64,000 nt of DNA. Source: Pedobacter cryoconitis (GTDB lineage Bacteria; Bacteroidota; Bacteroidia; Sphingobacteriales; Sphingobacteriaceae). The stretch spans positions 3,472,001-3,536,000 of the forward strand of contig NZ_CP014504.1 in the NCBI RefSeq assembly GCF_001590605.1. The letters run 5' to 3'. This document shows, one piece after another, positions 1 to 9,623 of the stretch. Each line of letters begins with the position of its first letter. Position 1 is the stretch's first letter. Under the pieces are notes generated by a model, which did no database searches, was not told the origin of the DNA, and saw only the letters and a program-made list of their open reading frames with translations. The translations under genes and the position numbers were made by a program.

Positions 1-24
1 CTGTTTAGCAACTCACATTAAATC

Positions 25-462
25 TTATATCTGAAAACTTTGAATGACAATGCGAATGTCCTCGTTAGGCGGCCTTTCTCTATGGTCTACATAGACGCTT
101 TGATCAAGTTCAACATCCGTTACGGGAACTAATAAGGCATAAGAATAATCAGGAAGCCAAATTATAGGTAAAACTACTTGCACCTTGCCATTTTCAGGAA
201 CTAATTTGCTTTGAGTAACCAAATCATTTACTAAAGTTTTACAACAAGGATCTTCCTTTGAGAAATTCTGACCAGATATTGGGCTAGTTTTGTGTTCATG
301 CCCATCTGAATGATGGTGATTATTCGCCATATGAACATGATGAGGAGATTCAGAATGAAAATGATCTTCATGATGATCCTCCTCCATTCCTAAAGCACAG
401 CCAAAACCTACAACAGTATTGAGCAAAAATATAACTAACAGAAAGATAGCTTTACTTTTCAT
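25..462 (-). CDS. HYC_CC_PP-like His-rich secreted protein
   Basis: A 145-residue protein with an N-terminal hydrophobic signal segment (about residues 5-24). A histidine-dense stretch (about 29-57, many HH pairs) follows, then a DPCC motif near 72 and a C-terminal RPPNED...IQSF segment. The HH/CC/PP layout matches small HYC_CC_PP-type proteins that accompany metal-efflux genes in Bacteroidota. The likely role is periplasmic metal binding or delivery; this is inferred from composition and context, not from a catalytic motif. It is the last minus-strand gene of the metal island. The family assignment is from memory of the motif pattern. Confidence 0.7.
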   Translation of the reverse strand: MKSKAIFLLVIFLLNTVVGFGCALGMEEDHHEDHFHSESPHHVHMANNHHHSDGHEHKTSPISGQNFSKEDPCCKTLVNDLVTQSKLVPENGKVQVVLPIIWLPDYSYALLVPVTDVELDQSVYVDHRERPPNEDIRIVIQSFQI

Positions 463-625
463 GACTAGGCAAATCTAGTATAAAGATGCAAAAATAAATT
501 TACATAATTCCGAGCTTTTTTTACATCTATTGGTTTCACATTAAAGTTCGTCTAAGCAAAAAAATCGTGATATACGGTTTATAATAATCTATTTTGAGGT
601 AAAAAATAACTTCTATCAAGCTTGA

Positions 626-654
626 AACTAGTGAATAAAAAATATTCACTAGTT
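626..654. terminator. 12-bp perfect hairpin, probable terminator
   Basis: AACTAGTGAATA and its exact reverse complement flank a five-A loop. It sits just past the stop of the anchor-protein gene at 663. There is no long T tract on the exit side of the minus strand, so a plain rho-independent terminator is likely but not proven. Confidence 0.5.
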
Positions 655-662
655 AAATGATC

Positions 663-1292
663 TTATAGCAACTCGTACTCTCCCTTTAATCTCAAGGTAA
701 CTAAGATATCTTTACCTTCTTCATTTCTGAAATACCATCCATGTTTCCCTTCAAATGGGGATAGAAAAGTACCTACCATGTTATTTGAATAAGCAATGGT
801 ATAGCTATCAAAATAAGTATTCTTACTTGGTTTAAGCTCCTTTGGTTCACCATGAAAATCAAAATAAAGGTCTCCTTTACTAGTTAACCACTCGTATTTC
901 AATTGCCCATATTTCAACATCCGTATCTTATATTCAATACCCTTTCCGGCAGGAATGGTTACCCTAACAGTATCTTCCCTATGTGTATATTGTTGTACCG
1001 GAGCAGGTAGGTCGGCCTCCGCTGGCCTTTTTACATCTGGCCCTGAACCGGCCTTTTCCAATTTGATAACAGGGTTGTTTTTTTTTACCGTCATTTGAGA
1101 CTCTTCACCCATACCATTATCTGGAACATATAGTTTTCCAAAACCAAAAGCCTTCCCTGTTCCTAATGGGTCAAGACCGTATTCAGCAGGTAAGATTGCT
1201 GTAACCAATAAGATAGCGGCGACTACTAATGCTATCAATACCGCCTTTATAATTTTACTTTTTTCTATGATTTGATGACTCATTTCTGCCAT
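663..1292 (-). CDS. single-pass membrane anchor protein of metal-efflux locus
   Basis: A 209-residue protein with one strong membrane helix (about residues 13-35, followed by the short LPAEYGLDPLGTGKAFG segment) and a soluble, probably periplasmic domain rich in beta-type residues. I recall similar proteins labelled 'transmembrane anchor protein' next to HupE and RND metal-efflux genes. It starts 12 bases after the stop side of the HupE-like gene's upstream neighbour and is probably co-transcribed with it. A second ATG at codon 4 (MSHQ) is an equally plausible start. No enzymatic motif is visible; the function is unknown beyond the metal-efflux association. Confidence 0.65.
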   Translation of the reverse strand: MAEMSHQIIEKSKIIKAVLIALVVAAILLVTAILPAEYGLDPLGTGKAFGFGKLYVPDNGMGEESQMTVKKNNPVIKLEKAGSGPDVKRPAEADLPAPVQQYTHREDTVRVTIPAGKGIEYKIRMLKYGQLKYEWLTSKGDLYFDFHGEPKELKPSKNTYFDSYTIAYSNNMVGTFLSPFEGKHGWYFRNEEGKDILVTLRLKGEYELL

Positions 1293-1304
1293 TGTATGTT
1301 TTAT

Positions 1305-2003
1305 TTAAGATGTAAAATAACCTGTTAACTGAAACCCTAATAATAGGAACCCTGCTGCCATGAGCATGGTATTTGTAAAAGTGGAAAATTTCATAAAGCT
1401 TGGGTATTTACGCCACACGGTAATCAACGTAAGAACCAGAGCGAGGGCAATAAACTGACCTATTTCCACACCAATATTGAAACCTAGTAAATTGGTAAAT
1501 AAACCCTCCTTACCGAAATTAAAGTCCTGCAACTTACTCGCCAGACCAAAACCGTGAAATAAACCAAAGATCAGAACTGCTGCTTTAGTGTTTGGCTGTT
1601 TACCAAAGAAACGTTGAAAACCTCCAAGATTGTCAAATCCCTTGTAAACAATAGAAAGTGCGATAATTGCATCTATAAGATAAGCATTGATAGCAATATT
1701 ACACATCACTCCAAGTAACAAAGTGATACTGTGACCTATGGTAAAGAAGCTGACATAAAGCAGGACTTCTTTTGGTTTATATAGAAAGAAAATAACCCCA
1801 ACCAGGAAAAGCAGGTGATCATATCCGGTAAGCATGTGTTTGGCTCCGATGTAAAGAAAAGGGCCAAAGGCTACGCCGTTATTACCTGTTAAAAAGGTTT
1901 GGGTATCACCGTCTACACCATGCGCAAAAAGCTGGTTGCTGACACCACATAAAATGAATAGTACAGCAAGCGTAATTATTTTTTTAAAATTCATATTTTC
2001 CAT
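1305..2003 (-). CDS. HupE/UreJ-family membrane permease
   Basis: A 232-residue polytopic membrane protein with a signal-like N-terminus ending near LFAHG and about six further helices. Family hallmarks include a histidine-rich first loop (GAKHMLTGYDHLLFL), HSITLLLG and FGLFHGFGLA. HupE/UreJ proteins are linked to nickel or cobalt movement. Here the gene lies between the anchor protein and a small lipoprotein inside a metal-efflux cluster, so transport of a divalent metal is the likely role; direction and metal are not readable from sequence. A second in-frame ATG at codon 4 also fits. Confidence 0.8.
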   Translation of the reverse strand: MENMNFKKIITLAVLFILCGVSNQLFAHGVDGDTQTFLTGNNGVAFGPFLYIGAKHMLTGYDHLLFLVGVIFFLYKPKEVLLYVSFFTIGHSITLLLGVMCNIAINAYLIDAIIALSIVYKGFDNLGGFQRFFGKQPNTKAAVLIFGLFHGFGLASKLQDFNFGKEGLFTNLLGFNIGVEIGQFIALALVLTLITVWRKYPSFMKFSTFTNTMLMAAGFLLLGFQLTGYFTS

Positions 2004-2012
2004 TTAAAAACA

Positions 2013-2043
2013 GGTCTACCCTAATCTGAGATCAGGATAGACC
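2013..2043 (-). terminator. imperfect hairpin with T tract
   Basis: GGTCTA...TAGACC arms with further pairing inside form a stem of about 14 pairs with mismatches. On the minus strand it is followed by a run of five T. It lies directly after the small lipoprotein gene and before the HupE-like gene, so it may partly insulate the two. Confidence 0.6.
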
Positions 2044-2057
2044 AATTTTGTGATTAA

Positions 2058-2267
2058 TTAGTGTTTGTGACCATGAGCGGCCTCTGCGCTATCCATTGCT
2101 ACCGTATCTTTAGCTACAGTTGCACTATCAGTCTTAATAGCTGTAGTATCTACTGCTGGTGCCGTTTCTGTAGCTGAAGAATCTGTAGTTGCTTCTTTCT
2201 TAGTTTCATTTGAACAAGCCGCAAATAACATCGAAGACATGGCTGCAATAATTAGTGTTTTTTTCAT
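2058..2267 (-). CDS. small Thr/Ala-rich lipoprotein
   Basis: A 69-residue protein with a clear lipoprotein signal: MKKTLIIAAMSSMLFAAC, with the lipobox cysteine at 18. A low-complexity Thr/Ala/Asp/Ser tail ends in HGHKH. The acidic tail plus terminal histidines suggest a periplasmic metal-buffering tether, an inference from composition. It lies between the MFS exporter and HupE-like genes on the same strand. Such tails evolve quickly, so family assignment is not possible. Confidence 0.7.
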   Translation of the reverse strand: MKKTLIIAAMSSMLFAACSNETKKEATTDSSATETAPAVDTTAIKTDSATVAKDTVAMDSAEAAHGHKH

Positions 2268-2300
2268 TTGATTTTTTTAATGATTAATGGATTATAGAAT

Positions 2301-3533
2301 TTATTGTTTATTTGTTTTTGATATAAGAAGAAGCGCAATCGCCAATATCCCCAATGAAATGATGCCCCCATAAAGGAAGTCATTTCCTGGGAAATAGCTT
2401 CCGGTGAATCCAGCAATGGGGTAGGCAATCGCCCACCATAAGTGGGAAAAGGCAAAATGAGAGCCGAATACTTTCCCTTGTTCCACTGAGGCTATATTTT
2501 CTCCTATCAACGTTTCGGAAGGCATCTCTGCTAAACTTTGACCTAATCCGGCAAACAGCCAAAGGACTAACAAAACAGTATAGCTGACATAATTTGCTCC
2601 TGCTATAGCTAGTCCAAGTAGCAATACACCGACGATCAGCGATACACGTCTGCTTTTAGACTTATCCAGATTGCCCGCAACAAAAGCCGCTACCGCTGCG
2701 CCGATACCAAAGGCAGCCATAGCCCAACCGTATTGTTTATCACCGAGTAAAAGCCCGCTTTTGATATGGCCAACTGTGTTTACTAAGATTTGTGCCCCTG
2801 CAATTGCAGAAATAAATTCAATGGCCAGGGCAAATCGGATCAACTTATTTCCAAAGAGTAGTTTTGCTCCTTTGACTACATCTGCCCATGCAGATAAAGG
2901 CTTCTCTGATATTGGATGAGCAGGTCTACTGATCAGTTGAGCTGGAAGCATCAGGATCAATATACCTGCAAGAATAAACGATGCGGCATCAACAAAGAAT
3001 ATATCCCTTGGTCCAAACCATACGGCTATAATTCCGGCTAATCCTGGCCCAAGTACTCCTAACAATTGAAATGTTGCGGTAGATAGACCAATCGCCTGCC
3101 TGTAATTCCGTTGGTCAACAACCTGTGGAATTATGGATTTATAAGTTGGCGTAAAAAAAGCATTGAACACATTTAAAAGAAAAACCAGCACATAAATCTG
3201 CCATTCGGCATTTACAAAAGGCAAACAACAGATAATTGCCATTCTGATAAAATGTGTGATATACAATATATTTTTTCGGTCAACCCGATCCGCTAGTACT
3301 CCGGCAAAGGGGGAAAAAATGATGAAGGCAACCACTCTAAGAGTTAATGCAGAGGCTAGAATTACCGCTGAATTTTCCTTACCAAACTGATAGGATAACA
3401 ATGCAAGCCCTACCCAGGTAAATGCATCACCTAACAAACTGATAGTTTGTGCGAAATACAAGATAGCAAATGCTTTATGTCTTAGTGCCTGAAAAGGCTC
3501 CTTTAACACCGTTATGAGTTTTGCCTGTGCCAT
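2301..3533 (-). CDS. MFS exporter
   Basis: A 410-residue major facilitator superfamily protein with about 12 predicted membrane helices. The MFS loop 2-3 signature appears as GVLADRVDRK near residues 80-90 and a helix-5 PG motif as LLGVLGPGLAG. Members in this group (MFS_3/NreB-like) export siderophores, drugs or nickel. Placement directly after the RND adaptor gene (the stop of that gene and this start are one base apart) suggests a metal or chelate exporter in the same operon. Substrate is inferred only from context. Confidence 0.85.
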   Translation of the reverse strand: MAQAKLITVLKEPFQALRHKAFAILYFAQTISLLGDAFTWVGLALLSYQFGKENSAVILASALTLRVVAFIIFSPFAGVLADRVDRKNILYITHFIRMAIICCLPFVNAEWQIYVLVFLLNVFNAFFTPTYKSIIPQVVDQRNYRQAIGLSTATFQLLGVLGPGLAGIIAVWFGPRDIFFVDAASFILAGILILMLPAQLISRPAHPISEKPLSAWADVVKGAKLLFGNKLIRFALAIEFISAIAGAQILVNTVGHIKSGLLLGDKQYGWAMAAFGIGAAVAAFVAGNLDKSKSRRVSLIVGVLLLGLAIAGANYVSYTVLLVLWLFAGLGQSLAEMPSETLIGENIASVEQGKVFGSHFAFSHLWWAIAYPIAGFTGSYFPGNDFLYGGIISLGILAIALLLISKTNKQ

Positions 3534-4697
3534 TTATTCCTCTACATTTTTCATTGCTGAAAGAAGGGTGTAAGCTCCTTTAAGTACAACAGCAGAATTA
3601 TGGTCAAAATCCTCTGGCAGGATAACCTCTGTATATCCTTCCTGTTCAATACCTTTTTTCACCGGGATCATTTTGAATGTAGATCCTTTTGCATCTGAAG
3701 AGGTAATCTGAATAAATATGTAATCCAGACCATCGGATTGCACAATAGCTTCGTGAGGTAAGGCTGGTACAGACTGATTTGTAGTTTCAATCATTGCTTT
3801 GGCATACATACCCGGGAACAAAGCTGCGTTTTCGGTATTAAGCAAACGGCAATGAACAGGTACAGTCCCCTCATTACCAGTCGATTTTCCAATCAGAAAA
3901 ACTCTCGCATTGCGATTGTATCCGGTTTCATTCGCCAATGCGAATTTAATTGATTGACCTACTTTAATTTTAGAAGCATCTCTTTCGTAAACATTCAATG
4001 CGAGGTGCATTTGACTTTTATTGGCCAATTCAAATATTACGTCCGTTGGATTGACATATTTTCCGGTAGTTGCGTTGTTGAGCGTTACATATCCGTTAAT
4101 AGGTGAATACAAATTACTGGTTTTAGAAATCTTTCCAGATTGAAGGCTTTTCGCATTAATCCCTATCAGCGACAGTTTCTGCTCCAACCCATTCATTCGC
4201 GCCTGGATCATTTTATATTCAGAATTTACCTGCTGAAAAGTTTTTGCCGAGTTTACATCTTCTTGCCTAAGTTGTTCCTGCCTCTTGTATTCCAGGGCTA
4301 AAAACTCAAAACGGCTTTTGCTTTCCAAATATTCCTGCTGAATATCAATAAATTCAGGATTTTCAATGATGGCAATCACTTGTCCTTTGCTGATTTGTTG
4401 ACCTAATAATAAACCAGCGCTTTTGATATACCCTCCTAAAGGAGCAGATATGGAAACCATATTCTCTGGGGGTACATCAATAGCACCATTTGCTTTAATG
4501 ACATCACTCAATGAACGCATTTCTAATTTACCTGTTTGTAGTGCGGCAACTTCGTACTGATCTTTAGACAAGGTTACTTCATCACTAGGTTTAGCGGTCG
4601 CCGCCTCCTCTTTCTTTTCTTCTGTGGAAGCCTGATTACAGGCTGTAATGGTTAAAAGTGACAGCGTGAAAGCTGCGATATAATTAAGTGTCTTCAT
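3534..4697 (-). CDS. RND metal efflux periplasmic adaptor (CusB/CzcB type)
   Basis: A 387-residue membrane-fusion protein. It has a lipoprotein signal with the cysteine at 20 (TITACNQ), then a lipoyl/barrel-sandwich half (PENMVSISAPLGGYI), an alpha-helical hairpin (about 135-195, SKSRFEFLALEYKRQ), the return half with PINGYVTLNN, and a beta-barrel segment. It would bridge the inner-membrane pump to the outer-membrane channel. The gene follows the RND-channel fusion by 17 bases on the same strand, as expected for a tripartite system. Its paralogue is at 19109-20386, which has a His-rich insert that this copy lacks. Confidence 0.92.
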   Translation of the reverse strand: MKTLNYIAAFTLSLLTITACNQASTEEKKEEAATAKPSDEVTLSKDQYEVAALQTGKLEMRSLSDVIKANGAIDVPPENMVSISAPLGGYIKSAGLLLGQQISKGQVIAIIENPEFIDIQQEYLESKSRFEFLALEYKRQEQLRQEDVNSAKTFQQVNSEYKMIQARMNGLEQKLSLIGINAKSLQSGKISKTSNLYSPINGYVTLNNATTGKYVNPTDVIFELANKSQMHLALNVYERDASKIKVGQSIKFALANETGYNRNARVFLIGKSTGNEGTVPVHCRLLNTENAALFPGMYAKAMIETTNQSVPALPHEAIVQSDGLDYIFIQITSSDAKGSTFKMIPVKKGIEQEGYTEVILPEDFDHNSAVVLKGAYTLLSAMKNVEE

Positions 4698-4714
4698 TTT
4701 GCTATTTCCTATTT

Positions 4715-7700
4715 TTACTTTTTACCTGTGATATTTTCTATATCCAATAGATTCTGGTTATAAGCAAAAAGCTCATCCAGGTAATCAGATTTAATTTTAA
4801 TGGCTAAGGCTAAACTTTGTAAGTATTGCAGGTAAGCAATTTCACCCCCTTTAAACCCTGCTTCTGCATTCTTAATGATCAGATCAGCTTGTTTTAACGC
4901 GCCTTGTTCATAATAGGCCAGTGTGCTGGCATGTTTCTGACTCTGTTGTAAGAGCTGACTAAAATTGCCCTGCAAAATACTTTGCTGATCCTGTAGATTT
5001 GCTGATGCAATCTGCTGACTTACTTTAGCCGCATTTACCTTAGCCCTGTTTCCCCCAGGCAACAATGGAATACCGACACCTACCTGAAAACCACTAAACC
5101 GATCCGAGCCCGTATAGTTCTGTGTCATCCCGTTAAAGTTTTGCAGCCCATTAAAAGACTGGTTGAAATATCCAACCGAAAAATCAGGCAATCCTTTTGC
5201 TTTTTGAACCTGTGTTTCCTGTTGCTTAACCCTCAATTCCTGTTTCAAATAATTCAGGTAAGGATTACCCGCTAGTATGGCGCTATCCTGATTAACCTTA
5301 ACAGGCTTTCTCTGAAGTTTATTTTCAAGAACAATAATCTGCTGGTCGGTATTGAGCAATGTTTGCAGTTCTTTTTGAGCAATATGAATGTCTGCTTCAA
5401 CTTGTCTACCCGCATTTTTAAGTTCCATTAATTGGGTTTCCGAGGTTACCTTTTCCAATCGGTTACTTTCTCCTGTACGGTAACGCAGGTCACTCGCCTT
5501 TAGCAAATTGGTATATAGGCTATCCTGATAATGTATCAGGGTCTTTTTTTCGTCCAGATATACCAGCTTATAGTAAACACTTTTAACCTTATTAATCAAT
5601 ATCAATGCCTGAACATCAAATTGCCCCTGTGCCTTGGTTACATTCTCTGATGCTAACTTGGACTGTCCTGAATAAACGGTTGGAAATTCTATTTTTTGGC
5701 TGACACTAATGTGGTTGTCCCTTGTATTACTATTGATCTGTCCCTGCTGATAGATCACATTGGTGCGTTCAAGCGTAAGGCTGCCTTTTTTTAGTTCCTT
5801 TTGATAATCAACTCCAAATGCCGCAGCCTTAACACCATTATTATTTTTCAAGGCTAGATCAATCGCTTGTTGAAGGCTCAACTTTTCTACCGGGCCATCT
5901 TGGGCAAAAGCACCAGAAGGCATGAACAAAATAGATGACAATGCCAGAATAATAAGTGTGTTCAAGGCAGTACCTGCTTTTGGTTTGTTAAATTTTTTCT
6001 CAAAAAAGATATATAACACCGGGAGTACCAACAGCGTAAGCAATGTAGCGGTAAGCAGACCACCGATCACCACTGTGGCCAAAGGACGCTGAATTTCTGC
6101 TCCTGATGAATTAGAGATAGCCATAGGAAGAAAGCCCAATGAAGCAACAGCCGCAGTCATGAGTACGGGGCGTAACCTTATTTTGGTTCCTATGAGTACA
6201 CGTTCGTTAATATCGGTCATTCCTTCTTCTTTTAAGCGGTTAAACTCAGAGATCAAAACAATTCCATTTAATACTGCAACACCAAAGAGTGCAATAAAAC
6301 CAACACCTGCTGAAATACTGAAAGGCATATCCCGGATCAATAAGGCAAAGACACCACCAATAGCAGAAAGCGGGATGGCGGTAAAAATAAGCAATGTCTG
6401 TTTGATAGAATTGAACGTAAAATAGAGTAAGCAAAGGATGAGCAACAACGCCACCGGAAGCGCAAACGCCAATCGTTTGTTGGCTGCCTGAAGGTTTTCA
6501 AATTGGCCGCCATAGGTAACATAGTAACCAGCAGGAAACTTTATTTTCTGATCAATCTTAGCTTGAATTTCTTCTACAATGCTGGCCACATCACGGTCAC
6601 GGACATTAAAACCAATGGTGATCCTTCTCTTGGTATCGTCCCGTTGAATTTGATTTGGGCCATTTTTAAATTCCACTGAAGCGACTTCCTCCAAAGGAAT
6701 TTGCTGACCTGTTGGTGTAGAAATATATAGTCCTCTAACATTACCAATATCCTGTCTATCTTGTTTGTCTAAGCGTACAACCATATCAAACCGTTTTTCC
6801 CCCTCGTAAACCAAACCTGCGGTTTCACCTGCAAATGCGGTTTTAATGGTTCGGTTGATCTCTTCGATATTTAATCCATATTGGGCAATTTTATCCCGGT
6901 TAAACTTCACCTGTATCTGAGGCAAACCCGTCACTTCTTCTACATAAGTATCATACACCCCCTGAATAGGCTTGATCAGTTTACCGATCTTTCCTGCCTC
7001 AGCGGTCAGTACATCCAGGTCTTCTCCGTAAACCTTCAGCACCACATCCTGTTTTGCACCAGTGATCAGCTCATTAAAACGCATCTGGATAGGCTGCTGA
7101 AAGCCAAAGGTAGCCCCTGGTATTACCGCAAGCGCCTTCTGCATCGTATCGGCCAGTTCCTCTCTGGTCTTGGCACTTGTCCACTCGCTTTTATCCTTCA
7201 GGATCACCATCATATCACCCGCTTCAATGGGCATAGGGTCGGTTGGGATCTCTCCTGATCCGATTTTATTCACCACCTGTTTGACTTCAGGAAAGCCAAG
7301 AATGATCTTTTGCGCCTTTCTGGATACCTCGATCATCTGGTCAATAGAACTTCCGGTCAGCACCCTTGTTTCCACTGCAAAATCTCCTTCATCCAATTGA
7401 GGGATAAATTCCCCGCCCAAACGATTAAAGGTTATTACGCTGATCACAAAAAGAACAATTGCCGTGATGACCACAACTGCCTTGTGCTGAATAGCCTTTT
7501 TAATTAGCGGACTGTATAATCTCTGGAAGTAATCCATCATTTTATCTGAAAAATTACGCTTGTGAGTAGTGTTCTTGCTTAAACCTAAAGCGGCCATCAT
7601 AGGCACATAGGTAAGTGACAGAATAAATGCACCTAGAATTGCAAACATCACCGTTTCTGCCATAGGCCTGAACATCTTACCCTCAATACCCACCAATACC

Positions 7701-9100
7701 AATAAAGGCAGGTATACAATCAGGATTATGATTTCCCCAAATGCGGCACTTGTTCTGATCTTAGAGGAAGCCTGATAAACCTCTTCATCCATTTGCTGCT
7801 GATTGAGCCGGGCAATTCCTTTTGCGGCAAAGCTTCCTATGGCAATACGGTGAACGATACTTTCCACTATAATTACTGCCCCATCCACAATAAGTCCAAA
7901 ATCTATCGCCCCCAGGCTCATCAAATTGCCCGAAACCCCAAACAGGTTCATCATACAGATGGCAAACAGCATAGATAATGGAATTACAGAAGCCACTACC
8001 AACCCCGCACGTAGGTTCCCCAAAAACAGGATTAAAATGAAGATCACAATCAATGCTCCTTCAATCAGGTTTTTGGATACCGTACCAATCGCATTATCAA
8101 CCAACTTTTTACGATCTAAAAAAGGCTCAATAGTTACACCTTCAGGTAAGGTCTTTTTGATCTGCTCAATTCTTTCCTTCACGTTATTGATCACCTCAGA
8201 AGAGTTGGCACCTTTCAGCATCATCACAATACCTGTAACTGTTTCACCTTCTCCATTTCGTGTTGCAGCACCATAACGCACACTGTTTCCAAACTGAACA
8301 GTAGCCACATCCCGGATTAGTACGGGGATTCTGTTATTGATTTTGATCACGATCTTTCCAATATCGTCCAAACCACCCACTAAGCCTTCACTCCTGATAA
8401 AGTAGGCATTTGGTGACTTATTAATGTAAGCACCTCCAGTATTTTGATTATTGGTTTCCAGTGCTTTAAATATGTCGGCAATACTGACATTTACACTACG
8501 CAGGCGATCAGGATTTACAGCAATTTCATACTGTTTGACATAACCACCAAAGCCGCTGACCTCGGCAACTCCCGGAGTACCCAATAACTGGCGTTTAACG
8601 ATCCAATCCTGAATGGTACGTAATTCAGTGGCATCGTATTTCTTTTCATAACCTTTTTTAGGGTGGATCACATACTGGTATATTTCACCCAGACCTGTGG
8701 TAAGAGGAGCCATTTCAGGCTTACCCACACCTTCAGGAATTTGTTTGGCGGCATCATTTAAACGTTCTCCAATCTGCTGACGTGCCCAATAGATGTCTAC
8801 ATCTTCTTTGAAAACTACAGTAACTATGGACAGGCCAAAACGGGAAAAGGAACGGATTTGACTAATGCCAGGAATGCTGGCCATTGTTTGCTCTACCGGA
8901 AAAGTAATTAACCTTTCGGCTTCCTGGGCGGCCAGACTTGGGGTGACAGTGATGACCATAACCTGATTGTCTGTAATATCAGGTACGGCATCAATAGGTA
9001 ATCGGGTAATGGAATAAGCACCCCATGCAATCAATGCAAGGGTAAATAAACCAATAACAAGCTTATTCTTAATAGAAAACTCTATGATCTTATTGAGCAT
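4715..9100 (-). CDS. HME-RND metal pump fused to TolC-type outer-membrane channel
   Basis: A 1461-residue polypeptide. Residues 1 to about 1035 are a CzcA/CusA-type heavy-metal RND pump. The helix-4 motif D400-F-G...D406-G fits pumps for divalent ions (Zn, Co, Cd, Ni) rather than the copper/silver subgroup. Residues about 1045-1066 form a hydrophobic segment ending in SGAFAQ, which looks like a retained signal peptide with a signal peptidase I site. Residues 1068-1461 are a TolC/CusC-like channel with two repeats. It is followed by its adaptor gene and preceded by a His-rich small protein. Many annotation pipelines call this CusA; the motif argues for a divalent substrate. A second, diverged copy is at 14725-19098. 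Confidence 0.93.
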   Translation of the reverse strand: MLNKIIEFSIKNKLVIGLFTLALIAWGAYSITRLPIDAVPDITDNQVMVITVTPSLAAQEAERLITFPVEQTMASIPGISQIRSFSRFGLSIVTVVFKEDVDIYWARQQIGERLNDAAKQIPEGVGKPEMAPLTTGLGEIYQYVIHPKKGYEKKYDATELRTIQDWIVKRQLLGTPGVAEVSGFGGYVKQYEIAVNPDRLRSVNVSIADIFKALETNNQNTGGAYINKSPNAYFIRSEGLVGGLDDIGKIVIKINNRIPVLIRDVATVQFGNSVRYGAATRNGEGETVTGIVMMLKGANSSEVINNVKERIEQIKKTLPEGVTIEPFLDRKKLVDNAIGTVSKNLIEGALIVIFILILFLGNLRAGLVVASVIPLSMLFAICMMNLFGVSGNLMSLGAIDFGLIVDGAVIIVESIVHRIAIGSFAAKGIARLNQQQMDEEVYQASSKIRTSAAFGEIIILIVYLPLLVLVGIEGKMFRPMAETVMFAILGAFILSLTYVPMMAALGLSKNTTHKRNFSDKMMDYFQRLYSPLIKKAIQHKAVVVITAIVLFVISVITFNRLGGEFIPQLDEGDFAVETRVLTGSSIDQMIEVSRKAQKIILGFPEVKQVVNKIGSGEIPTDPMPIEAGDMMVILKDKSEWTSAKTREELADTMQKALAVIPGATFGFQQPIQMRFNELITGAKQDVVLKVYGEDLDVLTAEAGKIGKLIKPIQGVYDTYVEEVTGLPQIQVKFNRDKIAQYGLNIEEINRTIKTAFAGETAGLVYEGEKRFDMVVRLDKQDRQDIGNVRGLYISTPTGQQIPLEEVASVEFKNGPNQIQRDDTKRRITIGFNVRDRDVASIVEEIQAKIDQKIKFPAGYYVTYGGQFENLQAANKRLAFALPVALLLILCLLYFTFNSIKQTLLIFTAIPLSAIGGVFALLIRDMPFSISAGVGFIALFGVAVLNGIVLISEFNRLKEEGMTDINERVLIGTKIRLRPVLMTAAVASLGFLPMAISNSSGAEIQRPLATVVIGGLLTATLLTLLVLPVLYIFFEKKFNKPKAGTALNTLIILALSSILFMPSGAFAQDGPVEKLSLQQAIDLALKNNNGVKAAAFGVDYQKELKKGSLTLERTNVIYQQGQINSNTRDNHISVSQKIEFPTVYSGQSKLASENVTKAQGQFDVQALILINKVKSVYYKLVYLDEKKTLIHYQDSLYTNLLKASDLRYRTGESNRLEKVTSETQLMELKNAGRQVEADIHIAQKELQTLLNTDQQIIVLENKLQRKPVKVNQDSAILAGNPYLNYLKQELRVKQQETQVQKAKGLPDFSVGYFNQSFNGLQNFNGMTQNYTGSDRFSGFQVGVGIPLLPGGNRAKVNAAKVSQQIASANLQDQQSILQGNFSQLLQQSQKHASTLAYYEQGALKQADLIIKNAEAGFKGGEIAYLQYLQSLALAIKIKSDYLDELFAYNQNLLDIENITGKK

Positions 9101-9185
9101 TTTGAAAGTTTATTGTAAAAAATCAGAAAAAGAGATTGCATAGGCAATCTTGTTCATTTACTTCAACAGCAAATAATTCCGGTAA

Positions 9186-9548
9186 TTAACAATAAACAGG
9201 GGGGCCTCTTAGTGAAGCTGCATCTATATGAAATAGCGCAGGGGGATGCTCAGGTGGTGGTGTACAATACTGTTGAACAATTACAATGGGTTCCTGTGTA
9301 AAATTATACAACACCAAAACCAAATTCACAGGTACACTGACATCTAAGTGCTGGAAATCTAATTTCTGAACAAAGTCACCATCAAGTTTTACATTATCAA
9401 AAGGGGTCGCTGAGCGGTCTTCATGATGATCGTGGTGATCTCCGGCATACTCAATTGCTTCTTCATCATGATGGTGCGAAATGAGGTTATGAGCCAATAA
9501 AAGGCTGAACGCAAAGCCAATAAAAACACGGGCAATCCATAATCTCAT
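9186..9548 (-). CDS. His-rich membrane/periplasmic protein upstream of RND pump
   Basis: A 120-residue protein with a signal or anchor helix (about residues 4-20), then SHHHDEE and a DHHDHHED cluster (about 24-45), and a C-terminal tail SLRGPPVYC. It starts 86 bases before the RND-channel fusion on the same strand and is probably in its operon. Similar His-rich proteins ending in an LRxPP tail commonly precede such pumps in Bacteroidota, as I recall. A metal-sensing or metal-loading role is inferred. No enzymatic motif is seen. Confidence 0.65.
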   Translation of the reverse strand: MRLWIARVFIGFAFSLLLAHNLISHHHDEEAIEYAGDHHDHHEDRSATPFDNVKLDGDFVQKLDFQHLDVSVPVNLVLVLYNFTQEPIVIVQQYCTPPPEHPPALFHIDAASLRGPPVYC

Positions 9549-9623
9549 GTTGCAAATATATACTTAACTGTTAGAAATCCTGTGCAATTGTATAAATTGC
9601 TATCGAAATAGAAATAATTTAAC

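Noticed and set aside
2264..2562. Two minus-strand frames in the MFS gene region
   Set aside because: Out-of-frame shadows of the MFS and small lipoprotein genes.
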